Shown in pieces: positions 1 to 11,803 of a stretch of 64,000 nt of DNA. How positions within the stretch are numbered: the first letter of the stretch is position 1; every line of letters begins with the position of its first letter. The translations under genes were made by a program, and so were the position numbers. The notes beneath the pieces were generated by a model. That model was not told where the DNA came from, did no database searches, and worked only from the letters and a program-made list of their open reading frames with translations. Source of the stretch: Anthopleura xanthogrammica (taxonomy: Eukaryota > Cnidaria > Anthozoa > Actiniaria > Actiniidae); contig OZ025214.1 of assembly GCA_964019055.1 (NCBI GenBank), positions 12,285,163 to 12,349,162 on the forward strand, read 5' to 3'.

Positions 1-747
1 CCAGAATCTCCGCAATCATGATGAACTTAGAAGATCTTTTATCGGATGAGTGAATGACTAACGTTGCAAGAATTCCGTCGGGGCAACCTTTCAGAACTGA
101 GGCAAACTGCTGATAGCAACAGAAACCCTGAATGACTGACTGTACAATTGGACCCTGTTGAATGCTATTTTTATAACAGTCGTCTTTGGAAACTGAAGTT
201 GAAAAAAAAGCCACAAAGAAAACCAAAGAGGCGCCGAACAGGAAACGCAAGAGAGAAAGGGTGGTCCATGCAATTGGTTTTATGTTGCACAAACACTTTC
301 GCTCACAGTTTCAGGATACCTTCCCGATAAGCGTGCGACATCTGATTAGCAAGCCAATAAGTATTATCTTTAATATTCTGAAAGAAGCTAAGGAAGTTCT
401 ATCTAGAACCTATGACCAAGTCTCCAGAAGTGGAACGTACATTCCAGAAGAGGTACATTACCTAAATTTTGTGGAAGTTATAAATAAAGATACCCATATC
501 ACATCCTCAATGAAAAACACAGAAAAAAGACTTTCGGACAACTTAAGATTCATTATTCAATGCCATTGATAATAAAAAATGAATGAATGGGCTAAGAATT
601 AAAGAAAAGGAATTAAACTGTGACTGACTGACGGACGGGATGGACGCACGGGCGGACGGACAGACGGATTGATGGGGGATAGGTGGATGGATAGATTATT
701 GATGAATGAATCGCCATCCTATCTAAATAAGTCGACTGCAATCATGG
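1..747. other. Window start; no recognisable gene
   Basis: I see no recognisable gene here. An open frame of 127 codons (186-569, plus) has a lysine/arginine-rich start and no domain I recognise. It is AT-biased and has no clear coding signal. The stretch at about 618-700 is a degenerate run of GACGGACG/GATGGAT-type short repeats. Confidence 0.4.
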
Positions 748-1100
748 AATACACCAGTTTCACATTCGATGGAAACCGCTGTTTTTGAAGACGACAGACT
801 CATTTGCACAGACTTAGCCTCGTTTATAAGTCAGCTATTCAACGACATCATTAAAAGTCTGTGGGATTTCAAAACATTGGTATTGTTCAACTTACACATT
901 CTTTACATTACGGTTGACTTTTGCAAATCATTAGCAACAGCCAACTGTAATGTAAAGAATGTGCAAGTTGAATAATACCAATCCCACGGACTTTTAATGG
1001 TGTAATTGAATAGATGACTTATAAACGAGGCTAAGCCTGTGCAAATGAGTCTGTGTTCTTCAAAAACAGCGGTTTCCACCGAATGTGAAACTGGAGTATT
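748..1100. repeat. Fold-back (MITE-like) element, ~350 bp
   Basis: The two halves are imperfect inverted copies of about 165 bp each. The left arm begins with ACACCAGTTTCACATTCG and the right arm ends with CGAATGTGAAACTGGAGT. Both arms carry CGTTTATAAGTCA and its complement, and a short unique loop lies near 915-935. The 68-codon open frame inside is a by-product. This is a non-autonomous DNA element by structure; no transposase is present. Confidence 0.8.
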
Positions 1101-1171
1101 GAGACGTAATCTTCCTTTTTTATTACTTTTTAAGTCAAGGAAGTCACAGCATTTTTAGGTTCGGCTGCAAA

Positions 1172-1360
1172 GAATCTCGGTCATAATAGACCTCTTTACC
1201 TTCGTATGCAAATTGCCCATTTCGACCACATGATATTCCCTTGAGAAATGTTCTTTTGTTAAAATATTTACACATGAAAGAATCAACTCCCAAGAGTGGC
1301 ATCACGTGGTCTGAAATGGGCACAACAAACAACGAAGGTAAAGAGGTCTATTGTCATCGA
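1172..1360. repeat. Short inverted-repeat element
   Basis: The left arm (about 1180-1235, AATAGACCTCTTTACCTTCG onward) is repeated in reverse complement at about 1290-1355 (CGAAGGTAAAGAGGTCTATT). The loop is about 55 bp. It is MITE-like, with no coding content. Confidence 0.65.
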
Positions 1361-2195
1361 TCAAATCCATCATCAGTTCTGTCCGACAGGTTCATCAAAA
1401 AAGTGCACATTTTTCAACGAATATATCGTATCTAGGACACATTGATTAATATCAGTCTAAGGCAAAATTTAAATATTCCTTTTTTGCAGGAGGGCAGCCA
1501 CCGTGACTAAGTGTTCTATTAACTGACTACAATACGTAAGACTGGTGGCGTGACTTCAGAGCGTGACACGGATCACAAGACGCGACGTCTGGTAATCCTT
1601 ATTGTCAACAACTTCAGTTACATTCTCCGTTCGCGCCATTGAAGAAAACTTTCACCAATCTTCATTGAATTGATGTAAGTATATAACTTTCTTCACTCCT
1701 GTTATCCATTCTAAGAAAAATATAAGATACTTTCAAACTATATGGATTATTTTATGAACTCTTTAGTTCACTAAGATATCGTTCAGCAGCAAGAACAAGG
1801 TATCATCTTGCATAATCATAATCCTTGTTAGGTCGCATTCACAGCTCATGTCGCTTCGTCAGAACATTGATGTGTCTAAAACTTGGTTATAAAGTATATA
1901 TTTTGCACATAAGTTGAAAGCAGAAAAGTTTGCTAGCTTTATTATTCGATCAGTGCTATGAGTTTATCGAGTATTGAATTTCTTTTGAAATAACCATTTG
2001 TAAACATATGCATACAAACAGTCCTGCAGCCTCAGAAATAGAAAAGAAGCAGCTTTATTTACTACACCACACGTGGCACATCGACCTCGACTTATAAACG
2101 AAAAGGCAATTAGAAACTGAAGGTCCTGAGGGGGATGCGGTTGATTTAATGGGTTGAACGTTTTCAGACAATTAGAAAATGCATACTCTTACTTA
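1361..2195. other. Spacer without recognisable gene
   Basis: AT-rich spacer. I see no gene, RNA gene or clear repeat structure in it. Confidence 0.4.
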
Positions 2196-3224
2196 TGCAC
2201 CTATCAATGTTAAGCCCCCGGGGGGGGGGGGGGGGGGGGAGGCCGGGCTAGGGGTGGGGATTAGATCAACATTGAAAGCCCCAGAGTGGGGCATTTGCCA
2301 TTAATGCTGTCCCCCAGGGTGGGGACATTTGCCAAATATATGAGCCCGACTCTTGGGGTAGGGGCAAAATTAACCGAGAACCGTGGAGGACCACAGGCAA
2401 CCCAAGCATAGTCTTTTTCGGCAATGTACGTCCTTTTTAGAACAGTTTTATTAAAGAAAAACGACCCACTTGTAATAAAAATAAAATTTCGTTTTTTTTT
2501 ATTAAAAACTGCTCAAAAAAGGATAAAAACCGCCAAGAATGACTTCAAATATTACAACAAAGAAGAAAAGGAAAAAAGAAAAAAAAAATACATAAAGGTT
2601 TTGCAAATTTATTGAATAAAAAAAAAGACGTACTTTGCCGAAAAAGACTATGCTTGGGTTGCCTGTGGGAGGACTGGACTTGAAAGATCGAGATTCAATG
2701 TGATTGTTGTGAGGGGTGGTTTCATATGATATGTTTGGGACTTTTGTATATTGAAAACACCAACTCCTGGTTTTGTTACAATTGTTACGAAAAATGGTAA
2801 CAAATAAAAGCGTTGATACTGGCAACTTGTTGTTTGATAATATCGTTTTAGTATTTTAGTAATCATATTATTTAGTCTTATCCTTTCTTCTTGTATTAAC
2901 GTAAGCTATCAAAGAAAGCATACAAATAAATATTAAATAACTATCAAAGGGAGCATACAAAATTGTATTAGAACAAGCATATCACTTTCTCCATTACCAG
3001 AGTTACATTAAATAATTTCGTATTTGACTGGCAATATTTGCCATTCTGAAGCCCTACCTGGGGACATTTGACCCCTGAATGTGTCCCCAGGTGGGGATTT
3101 TAAGTTGCATTTGACCTTATTCAGAGGCCCAAGGGTGGGGCATTTGACAAAAAAAATCGAAAAAAGTCTAATCCCCACCCCTAGCCCGGCCTCCCCCCCC
3201 GGGGGCTTAACATTGATAGGTGCA
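2196..3224. repeat. 1.03-kb element with long terminal inverted repeats and a nested fold-back
   Basis: The termini are inverted copies: TGCACCTATCAATGTTAAGC followed by a C5/G-tract and GGCCGGGCTAGGGGTGGGG at the left, and the reverse complement at 3165-3224. A second inverted repeat lies inside: 2396-2432 (CAACCCAAGCATAGTCTTTT...) pairs with 2626-2668. This second pair is probably a nested fold-back element. The element contains no protein gene. Homopolymer G runs at 2220-2240 may be mis-sized in the assembly. Confidence 0.75.
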
Positions 3225-3238
3225 TTACGTGACAACCA

Positions 3239-3702
3239 TTAAAGTGCACCTAAACCCTGATACGATACTTTCAGTATTGATTCTGCATGAAGTGAATAGT
3301 TGAATGGTGAAATATTTCTTGATTTCAGTGTTGCGTCTTAAAGTTATGAAGGTTTATATTTCCAATATGTTAATGACTGTGACATCATCGCAGACTTCAT
3401 TAAATATACAAACTTTAACAGGTTCACACAAACAGTATTTAAAAAGCATCATCATTATGCTCGTGGTTTCCAAAATGTTTACTGTAAATTTGGTGTGTCA
3501 TAATGGCCAGTGTTTAGTGTTACGAGTAAAACAAATATACTCAAAGTCTGCGATGACGTCACAGTCATTAACATATTGGAAATATAAACCTTCATAACTT
3601 AAAGACGCAACACTCAAATAAAGAAATATTTCTCCATTCAACTATTCACTTCATGTAGCATCAATACTGAAAGTATCGTATCAGGGTTTAGGTGCACTTT
3701 AA
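3239..3702. repeat. Fold-back element flanked by TTAA (copy A)
   Basis: Arms of about 150 bp start AGTGCACCTAAACCCTGATA and end with the reverse complement, TATCAGGGTTTAGGTGCACT. Both outer ends are bordered by TTAA (3239-3242 and 3699-3702), the target duplication left by piggyBac-type transposases. Another, more decayed member lies at 27977-28388. The internal open frame is a by-product. Confidence 0.8.
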
Positions 3703-3881
3703 GGCCCTTAATGTATGCAAGCCACGGAGATAGATTGGGCTGCCTGTGGAAAAACGGTAAATGTAAAGAAAGCTATAGGTACTCGACGAAGACTCGCTTC
3801 ACAAAAAGCTGTCAAACTTGTTTGCATCAGTGTTTCATTCTTGGTGTCGTTTGTCTTCAGGGTCGATCATTCCAAGAAGCC

Positions 3882-6800
3882 ATGAAGATATCTCGTCTAA
3901 CATGGAAGACTTTCCTCACCGTTGAGCCAGTGCTGTTCTTCTGTGCATGTGGGTTTTTCATGAATATTCCTGTGCAAAAACAGCTCATCTACTCAAGATT
4001 CAGCCAAAAGGTGGGATTCCCATACACGTTACAGAAAGATGAAACCCAAGGAAAATTTAATTCAGTGAAAAACGACACCTTGCAGAAATTGGAGAATGAG
4101 GTATTTATAAAATCAATGCAAAAAAAAAAAATTTCACCAAACTCCCCCTTCACCCATTTTAACCACATATCCCCGAAGCTTTATTTCATCCTACTTTTCC
4201 AGTAGGTCAATTGCGCTTTTCTCAGTCAATCAGAAATAATCGTCTCACCATTCTCACAAAGAAATGAAAATGGACTAGTCCTTCATCATGTTGTATAAAA
4301 CATTTTTTCTCTTGATAACTTTTGCATTCACATTGCAATCGTTCATTACCCCGGGGGGGGGGGGGGGGTACTTCGGGTCGTTTCATACGGGGATGCTCCG
4401 CCCGGACTCTCGACCCCTTACCCTTTTCTATACCAAATTTCAGCGAAAAAGTACCCCTTTTTTATACCTTTTTGCTTGAAAAAGTACTCCTTTCATAAAG
4501 CTTTGAAGAAAATCTACCCCTTTTTATACCAAAACTCACAAATTTCCACCCCTTTTCTATACGTGCGGCCTGAAAAAAGTACCCCTTTCGGGCGGAGCAT
4601 CCCCGTATAGTCCATTATAGGGAGTACCCCCGGGTTCATTATATGGCTTATCAAGGATATCACCAGTAAAATGTAGCAATACCCAAGAGACTGAAATTAG
4701 ATAATAGCCATAAAATTATTATCTTTTATATGAATGACTTAGTTTGTGCTGAAGTTGGAAAACGAGACAAATCAATTCCAATTTATTTTATTTTCTCAAC
4801 CCTACCCCTCTTTCTTCTCCGATTCTAAACCATGTAACTATATGTAACTACCTTTTCATATCTATCTTCTATAGGTTCAAAAGCTGTCCTCTAACTTTGA
4901 CACCCTAATGGTCCCATCACAATTCCTTCCCTCTCTCATCATGGGCCTCTTCATAGGGCCATGGACAGACATCGGTGGTCGGAAACCAGCTATGTTAGCG
5001 TCAGTCTCAGGAGCCATCATAGAAGCACTCGTTGTTATAGGAGTCGTCTACTTCGAATTGTCTTTGTATCTGGTTCTTATGGGGAAGCTGTTGAATGGAC
5101 TGTCTGGATTTTTTGGTTCATTGACACAAGCATCATTTTCATACATTTCGGATACCACAGAGACGTCATTGGTTTCTACTCGGTTAGGTAAATATTTAGG
5201 TATCATTTTTTTTTTTTTCATCTTTTATCTTTTAGTTTGACCGAGAATCATGACAGTGAAGATGATGGTGGTAGTGATGATGATGATAAAGGTGACGGTG
5301 GTAGTGGGTGGATTTGATGCTACTGTTCATGTTGGTGAAGATGATGACGACAATAATGATGATTTTTGGTTATATGCAGTATTGTATTGCATGAGGGTCT
5401 GGGGGGTCCAACTGTCAGTTGTCAGTTAAAATTTTGCTTATTTGTCCGTTGTCAGTTGAATTTCAGGCTTTTTGTCAGTTGTCATGTAAATTCCAGACTT
5501 TTTGTCAGTTGTCAGTAAACCCCATTAAGACGACACGGGTGAAAAACGCACTGCGCATGCTCGGAAGTTCAGCAGAAAATTCATAGACGAGTCGTGTTTA
5601 CGAAGAAAACCATTGGAGATTTACATTTCTTGTATTATGCGAATTTCTCTCATATTATTTGACCAGGGAAAGAAAACAACTAAAGTAATGTGTCAGGAAA
5701 AAATAAGCACTTACTTTCCACGAACGGGCTTAACTTTAGAGATTTACTAAACACCGGTAAATCTCCAATGGTTTTCTTTGTAAACACGACGAACTTCCGA
5801 GCATGCGCAGTGCGTTTTTCACTCGTGTCCATTCAGACCCTGTTGCATTATGCTGATTCATTTTTTATTCATAGCTGTTCTTCAGTTAGCAATCTTCAGC
5901 GGTGGTTTTCTTGGCCAGGCGTTTAGTGGTATTATCATGAGTCGCTTTGGATTCCTTTCTCCTTGTCTCATCATCCTTGTTTGTTCCTTGGTGGCTTTCT
6001 TATATTCCTTCTACCTCGTGCCAGAGTCGCTTCCACAAACAAAACACTCCCATCCACTTTTCACAACCGAAAGCTTTAAACGTTTATTCCAAGTCTTCAC
6101 AAACCCACGTCCAAGAAGCCAAAGATGGAACCTACTAGTATTGGTGCTACTGAATACCATCTACTTCATTGTAGCAATGGGCACTAGAAATGTGAATATA
6201 TTATACCTTATGCGGAGTCCAATAAGTCTATCTCCTACACTCCTTGGAGCTTACACTGCACTTAGATTCCTTATGGAGGGTCTTGGAGGGTTTATTGGGA
6301 TTGTAGTGTTGAAGAAGTATCTGAGAGAGGAAAACGTCATTCGAGTGGGATTTCTTTCGCTCGGTTTGTCGATGTTGTGGCTTGGATTTGTTGATAACAA
6401 GGAGCAAGCTTTTACAGGTAAACCACACGCGGTGATCTAGGGTGTTGAGTTGGGCATTGCAACCCAGATTGAAATCTCATTTTTTTATTTGTTCTTGATT
6501 ATTCTCGATTCTTCCCAATCGACCGAAGGGGGATTTGCAGGACCCAGTGAAGATCTTGCCAAACACCACTTATTCGTTAATTTCCCAGATACATGCAAAG
6601 GTACCTCTATTAAGCGGACAACTTCGGGATCTTTTCCTGGTCTCCACACACAAAAAGTTATCCGCTGAATAAAGGTTTGTTTTACATTAAATATGGGAAG
6701 AAAATACCTTACTTCGGGGCCATGCATCTAGCTGTACGTTTTACGAAGGGTGTTCGCCTAATAGAGGTATCACTGCAGTATTTCTAACACTGAGTTACTT

Positions 6801-8543
6801 AAACAAACCTCTTACCTTTTTTATTCATCAGCTTTCGCTAAAACTTTATCTCGTTTTTGTCTTTTTACATGATTGCTTAGTTCCAGTTGTCGGGTCTATT
6901 TGTGGAATCTTGATGCCAACGATAAAGGGCATGGCTGCAAATATTGTAACAGTCCAAGAAAAAGGTGCGTCCAAGAACTTGTTTGATTTGCAAATCCTAT
7001 TATCGATACTTTGAAACAAACTTTTGGATGATCAAACTCTATTTACAAGTGATGCCAAGTCTAGGAATCAAACTTGAAACTCATAGTCGAGGAGGAGAGG
7101 CCAGAAAAAAAAGGATTATGTAGCACCCCCCTCCCCCTACACAAAAGGTTTGACCACAGATTCTGATAGCCAGATACCCACATATTACTAATTGGACAGT
7201 CATACATTCAAATTGTGGGGTCAGTGACTTGCTACACGTTGATTTTTTAGGGGGGTGGGGGTCTTTGGATACATCCAATTCGAGCTATGCAAAATGTTTT
7301 AAAAATCATATCTTTTTATCATGTGAACCAAATGGGTTGATATTTGAACATCTAGTGTTAATCCATAAAATCATTACTTTTTGATACTTTTCTTGTTTGA
7401 TTTACGTTGCCATGGCAACGGTTGATAAGGAAACTCAATCCAAGAGGTCAGTGAGAGGCGAATGCACTACCCGCTGCATAACCTTTGATTCCAGATTTTC
7501 GTTACTCGTTGGTATTGTATACAGTGTAATCGTGTCTTGGTTTAAACGTATAGGTTCAATGTTCACAGTCATCACAGGAATCGAAGGCCTTTCTATGATA
7601 ATAGGCTCCTTGCTGTGCAATACCATGTATGTTTACACTAGTTCAGTTGGAAATCCAGGACTAGTGTTCGTGGCCTTTGGGATGTTATCGCTCTTGTCCA
7701 TCTTCATCGTCAGGTATACTACATAACAGGCTAGACAAATAAGAATTGTTCCATGTAGAGTACAGCAGCCTGCTGGAATAGAAAAAACGCGTTTCTACGT
7801 ACGTTTTGACCCAAAATCTCTCACATTTTCACGTCATATATCGAAATACAAAAGACAAAAAAAATTATTCCAAAAAGATTTGAATTAGGTCAAAACGTAC
7901 ATAACAACGCGTTAGCCGATTTGGTCTATTGCTGCTACACCCCTCCCCCTGCCTCCCGGCTTCAACTCCACATGAGCATACATGCACACGCACCCCCTCT
8001 CCTCAAAAAATGCATAGTGATAACAATAATGTCACTGCTGTCGTCGCTCAACCTCAGCCTCGATAGTGTGTAATATATTTTTTAGAATTTGGCTACAGCT
8101 CACGGTAATTTAAGGAATGTACGAATTATAAAACAATAGACCATTTTAGAGATGCACGAGGGCTTTAATTTCAAAAATATCTATTGAAACACTGAAAACT
8201 TCCACGGGCTTCAGTCAAATTCTAAGGAATAAATTACACGCTATCGAGGCTGAGGTTGAGCGACGAGAACCGTGAAATGGTCTGTTGGACACAATGCCAT
8301 AATGTTAATGTTATATGTAGGATCAAGGTGAAAGGTGGCCAAGAAATTGTAAGGTTCATTAATCTATTTTTTTTTTTTTTTTTTTCAATTTCTCTCTTTT
8401 GCAAAGGTGAACATTTTCTGGCGGCCCTGAAAGACCCCCCGTCTTTCTTTCCCGATCAAATATCAGGGTTGGTTTCTAGAATATATTTATAATCTTGCTT
8501 CTGTTTTATTTCCAGCATTTTACAAAAAGCAAAGGAAGAATGA
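3882..8543 (+). CDS. SLC46-type MFS transporter (proton-coupled folate transporter family), six exons
   Basis: Likely a plasma- or lysosomal-membrane solute carrier of the SLC46 family; the substrate cannot be read from sequence. By eye I join exons 3882-4100, 4875-5187, 5875-6417, 6881-6964, 7554-7713 and 8516-8543. All introns are GT-AG, the frame stays open, and the product is 448 aa, close to the family norm of about 460. Exon 1 holds TM1 with the family's VEP motif. Exon 2 holds MFS motif A (GPWTDIGGRKPA) between TM2 and TM3. Exon 3 holds TM4-TM8 with the long central loop, and exons 4-5 hold the remaining C-terminal helices. The final exon codes only nine residues (SILQKAKEE), so the usual long cytoplasmic tail is missing. 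The start is the first ATG in the conserved frame; a pyrimidine-rich CAG at 3860 suggests an upstream 5'UTR exon. Introns hold several fold-back elements. Close paralogue at 55817-60111. Confidence 0.85.
4341..4641. repeat. Poly-G-tipped MITE with 8-bp target duplication (intron 1)
   Basis: The element (4349-4633) begins CCCCGGGGGG and ends CCCCCGG. Its subterminal parts are inverted: ATACGGGGATGCTCCGCCCG near 4390 and CGGGCGGAGCATCCCCGTAT near 4590. It is bordered by an exact 8-bp direct repeat GTTCATTA (4341-4348 and 4634-4641), a hAT-like duplication length. The interior is made of ACCCCTTTTTTATACC-type modules. A second poly-G-tipped element lies at 47405-47789. Confidence 0.75.
5532..5830. 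repeat. Fold-back element in intron 2 of the first SLC46 gene
   Basis: The left arm (GACACGGGTGAAAAACGCAC...) and right arm (...TGCGTTTTTCACTCGTGTC) are inverted copies. They share GCGCATGCTCGGAAGTTC and AAACCATTGGAGATTTAC. The element is non-coding. A short related piece (GAGCATGCGCAGACGTTTTTCACGCGTGTC-like) occurs near 16820. Confidence 0.75.
8041..8267. repeat. Fold-back element in intron 5 of the first SLC46 gene
   Basis: Left CGTCGCTCAACCTCAGCCTC and right GAGGCTGAGGTTGAGCGACG are inverted copies. They extend inward through TCGATAGTGTGTAAT and AGAATTTG. No coding content. Confidence 0.75.
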
Positions 8544-8570
8544 AGATACGAATTCGCCAGGGTAGATTAT

Positions 8571-8576
8571 AATAAA
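8571..8576 (+). promoter_or_regulatory. Candidate polyadenylation signal AATAAA
   Basis: An AATAAA lies 28 nt after the stop codon of the first SLC46 gene. If it is used, the 3'UTR is very short, which fits a truncated last exon. Not proven by the sequence. Confidence 0.35.
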
Positions 8577-9568
8577 AATCGTTTTAACGTTTTCTTTGGC
8601 AATAACTTTCGCAGTTAAAATGTCGATCTTCTCATAGCGAACGCATTGAAAACTATGGATAATAAGGCGGTCTTCTTTGATGTCATTATTTAGCTTCGGC
8701 TTATCGTACACCTATTTCAAAAAAAGGTTGTGGCAGCTGAAAACAACAAGCAACAACACAAGACAAAGAACATCTGTATTTTACTCCTTATTCATCATTT
8801 ACACGTGATTATTTTAGTCGTTTTGTAATGGTAGACTACAACTGTTTCGATTCTTTACTGAAGTGTTGTTCCGAATCTTCTTGGTGGTCTTGGCATGTTG
8901 TGTGTCGCTTGTTGCTTTCGGCTGCGACAACCTTTATTTAATTAGGTGTATATGAGAAGTCAGACGTTTGAATTGGGCTAAAGCGAAACCAATTCCGTCG
9001 CAATTACCTAGCGAATTGATAATTACAAAAACCAAGTGATTGACAAGCATAACTAACAAAAAATATAAAGTGAACTTTTAAATAATACAATAATTTGGTC
9101 ATTTAATTACTATTATAATTATTATTTTAATCAGTCCAAGCAATTTTATAATGCAAATATTCATGGCTCAGAAATAAGAATAATATTATTTGGCCATGCA
9201 AATTAATGAGTGCTTTTTGACAATTCTCTTAATTTTTCATCCTGTGTTCCTTTGATGATATCTTTGTAAACGGGAATAAAAATAGACAAAGTTCTAGAAA
9301 ACATGTACCAAACATGCTTCATAGTATTTAGCTATTTCGAAGGGATCACTTCCAAAATATTTCTTCCGTTCACGGTAAAATGCCAGAGAATCATGAATCA
9401 TCTCCCATTATCAAAGGACCTTTGATTCACTTTCTAAATGAGTTTTTTCGACTAATCAGTGATCGTTTGGCCATATGGATTGGAACGATACAGCACAAGC
9501 AAACGATTGTTAGGTTATTATGCTCTGGTGCGATGAACCACAAAAAAGGGACCAAAATAGTTACAAGC
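8577..9568. repeat. Spacer with a ~250-bp fold-back element
   Basis: This is the gap between the plus-strand SLC46 gene and the first minus-strand array gene. About 8706-8953 is an inverted-repeat element. The left arm has TACACCTATTTC, AGGTTGTGGCAGCTGAAAAC and AACAAGCAACAACACA; the right arm carries the complement (GTTGTGTGTCGCTTGTTGC, GGCTGCGACAACCT, AGGTGTATA). The rest is AT-rich spacer that should include the 3'UTR of P1. Confidence 0.6.
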
Positions 9569-11113
9569 TTAGAGGAAGCTTGGTAGTGAACAGTTAAGTT
9601 TATCATGAAGCTTAGAATATTCTCTTGAATTGTACTTATCTTTCACTACCTTAAATAAATGTTCACTAAAATACAGAACGGAGATGCAAACAATTAAACT
9701 ATTGATTACAATATGATGTCGCCATTTCTTCTTCCAAACTCGGTTGACTGCTATATTCATGACACGAGTTTGGATCAACAAAGAAATCACATTGAAAACC
9801 ACATCTATGAGTAAGCCAATCCCTGCACGGCATAAAAAATTGGTTACTATCTCAACAGTTGTCAAGGATTTTTTGTTATAAAGAAATTTATATACATTAA
9901 TAGATACTAAAGCCGTGACCAAAGCTGTCACTTCTTGCATCATAATCTGGATGCTAACATCAGCTATCAAACGCCTGCTTCTTGGGCTGCGGTACTTTGG
10001 TTGTCTACTTCTCTGTCGTCGCACCAAACGATACAAATACTCCCAGATATGATCTCTCATTGTGATGGTAAGCCTCTCCAAAAGATCTATAATGGCATGG
10101 ACTATTCCCAGAGCAATAAACAATCCAAAACTGTTGAGTTCGGCCTGCATCACACGAAAAACTACTGCTGAAATCCCATATGTGATTGCAACAAGAAAAT
10201 GCGCAACACCAGGATGAATGGCCCCCTTTAGGATCGCGCTCTGTGCCCCAACACGAGAAACCGCTTTTGGTAAGACAGTCAACAGTGGGCAAAACGTAGC
10301 AATGATGATTTTTACGTGCTCATCTTGCTGGACGTAGAGGGGAACTAACTTATACACCAAGAAAAACCACACTGGTACTCCAAGAATAAGCTGGGAAGTT
10401 ATAACGAAGTGTAATTTTAAAGTGTGTTTTAAAGAGTTGGGATAAATATTGCGGGCTAAACGATAATGGTTGACCATAATCACAAGTCCAAACAAAGCGT
10501 TCAGAGGAGCTGACATCCAGGGAACTTTATAAATGCCAAACATTTGAAAGCAGAGTCTGTAAATAACGTCCAGAAAGGCAGCCACCAAATTTAGTGTTAA
10601 TATGTTAAGTTTCTTGATTAGCGAAAATGGCATAATCACCCAAATACAAAACAGGTTCCAAATCTGGAGAATAAAACCTTCCACGCACTGCGCCACAACT
10701 CTTAGATGCTGGACGTTCTTTGGTATTGAAACCCATCGTTCGTTATAACACACTTCTGCAGTACTGAAGTCAAGGAAAACTACAAATATAACGGCCAATT
10801 CGAGAACTGTCGAAGCCACCCCTTGTATGAGTATCACAGTTTTGAGACACTCCCAGAAGGACTTCCACAATGTTGGCAAGCTTTGTTTCCATGCTTTGGG
10901 ATCTGTTTTAAGATGATGGGGGGGTTCGTATTCCTGAAAGATGACGTCCTTAGGGTCGAGTAGTGAGAAATCTTCAAGAGAGCTGATATTTTCATTGATT
11001 AAAGAATCCTCCTCTGTCGGCTGTGAAGCGTTATCTCCATACTTCTCAATAAGTACAACACCAGTGCAATTCTCAATAAGAAACGCTACAAAAACTAAAA
11101 GCTCTGCGATCAT
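9569..11113 (-). CDS. Array gene P1: multipass membrane protein, unknown family, 514 aa
   Basis: I do not recognise this family. The single exon encodes 514 aa. Residues 1-22 are hydrophobic (MIAELLVFVAFLIENCTGVV) and contain the sequon NCT. Residues 45-85 are an acidic linker with IFQEYEPP and AWKQSLP. About eleven hydrophobic segments follow, starting near residues 91, 142, 172, 205, 235, 268, 300, 325, 388, 421 and 467. RRQRSRQPKYRSPRSRR (365-381) forms an arginine-rich loop, NRVWKKKWRHH is a second basic loop, and the protein ends NCSLPSFL. Basic residues fall on the side predicted cytoplasmic, which places the C-terminus outside. The start is the MIAE methionine shared by the family. A receptor, channel or carrier role is possible, but nothing in the sequence decides it. 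P1 is the member nearest the first SLC46 gene, and is convergent with it. Confidence 0.85.
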   Translation of the reverse strand: MIAELLVFVAFLIENCTGVVLIEKYGDNASQPTEEDSLINENISSLEDFSLLDPKDVIFQEYEPPHHLKTDPKAWKQSLPTLWKSFWECLKTVILIQGVASTVLELAVIFVVFLDFSTAEVCYNERWVSIPKNVQHLRVVAQCVEGFILQIWNLFCIWVIMPFSLIKKLNILTLNLVAAFLDVIYRLCFQMFGIYKVPWMSAPLNALFGLVIMVNHYRLARNIYPNSLKHTLKLHFVITSQLILGVPVWFFLVYKLVPLYVQQDEHVKIIIATFCPLLTVLPKAVSRVGAQSAILKGAIHPGVAHFLVAITYGISAVVFRVMQAELNSFGLFIALGIVHAIIDLLERLTITMRDHIWEYLYRLVRRQRSRQPKYRSPRSRRLIADVSIQIMMQEVTALVTALVSINVYKFLYNKKSLTTVEIVTNFLCRAGIGLLIDVVFNVISLLIQTRVMNIAVNRVWKKKWRHHIVINSLIVCISVLYFSEHLFKVVKDKYNSREYSKLHDKLNCSLPSFL

Positions 11114-11803
11114 GGCTTTGCGGTCAGTTTAAACTCGACAAAAATATCTGTAATTGCCTCAAGCATGAGACTTCCAAATGACTTTTATTTAAATTAATCA
11201 CAGTTAATTTCGTACTGGTCAGAGACGAAGCACTATTTTTTCCCCATATTTGGACAGATGTATTGTTTCTAAGGTTTTCGAATCAGCTTTACGCTTTATC
11301 GAAATAGGTTTTCTTGGTGAACTATTATTAAAATAGATATTTTTAGCAAAAATAACGACATTTATAATTTATTACATTTATATCACTTATAATAAAGAAA
11401 AAACTTTGCAGGATAATGTGAGATAATGTTTCCAAATGAACTAACATTTCAAGGCAAATACTAAAAATCATTATTTTCTTTCAAAAGATACTTTCATAAG
11501 TAAATAATTGTTCAATCTAAATATATTGCACGTAGTTCAATAGGCTAAAGGAAATGACTCTGTAGTCTACGGAAGTGAAATATCAAGTACTTAGTCAAGT
11601 CCTTCGGAGCCTTGTAATTCCTCAATCCCTTCATTTTCTCTACTGAAATGCCAAGGGTCTTTTAAAAGCTTGGGTAATAGAGAACTACTTTCCATTTCCT
11701 GCAGTCTTAAATCCCAAGTATTGGGTAACAGTTATCACATACTTCAAATCTGAAACCGTGAAAACGACTAGGGAAAGAGATGCAATATAGATTTCAAAGA
11801 AGC
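11114..11803. other. Spacer upstream of P1
   Basis: AT-rich spacer that must contain the promoter of P1. I see no convincing TATA box at a fixed distance and no other gene. Confidence 0.35.

Noticed and set aside
186..569. 127-codon plus-strand open frame
   Set aside because: No recognisable domain, no splice context and no homologue inside the window. It is kept only as a note.
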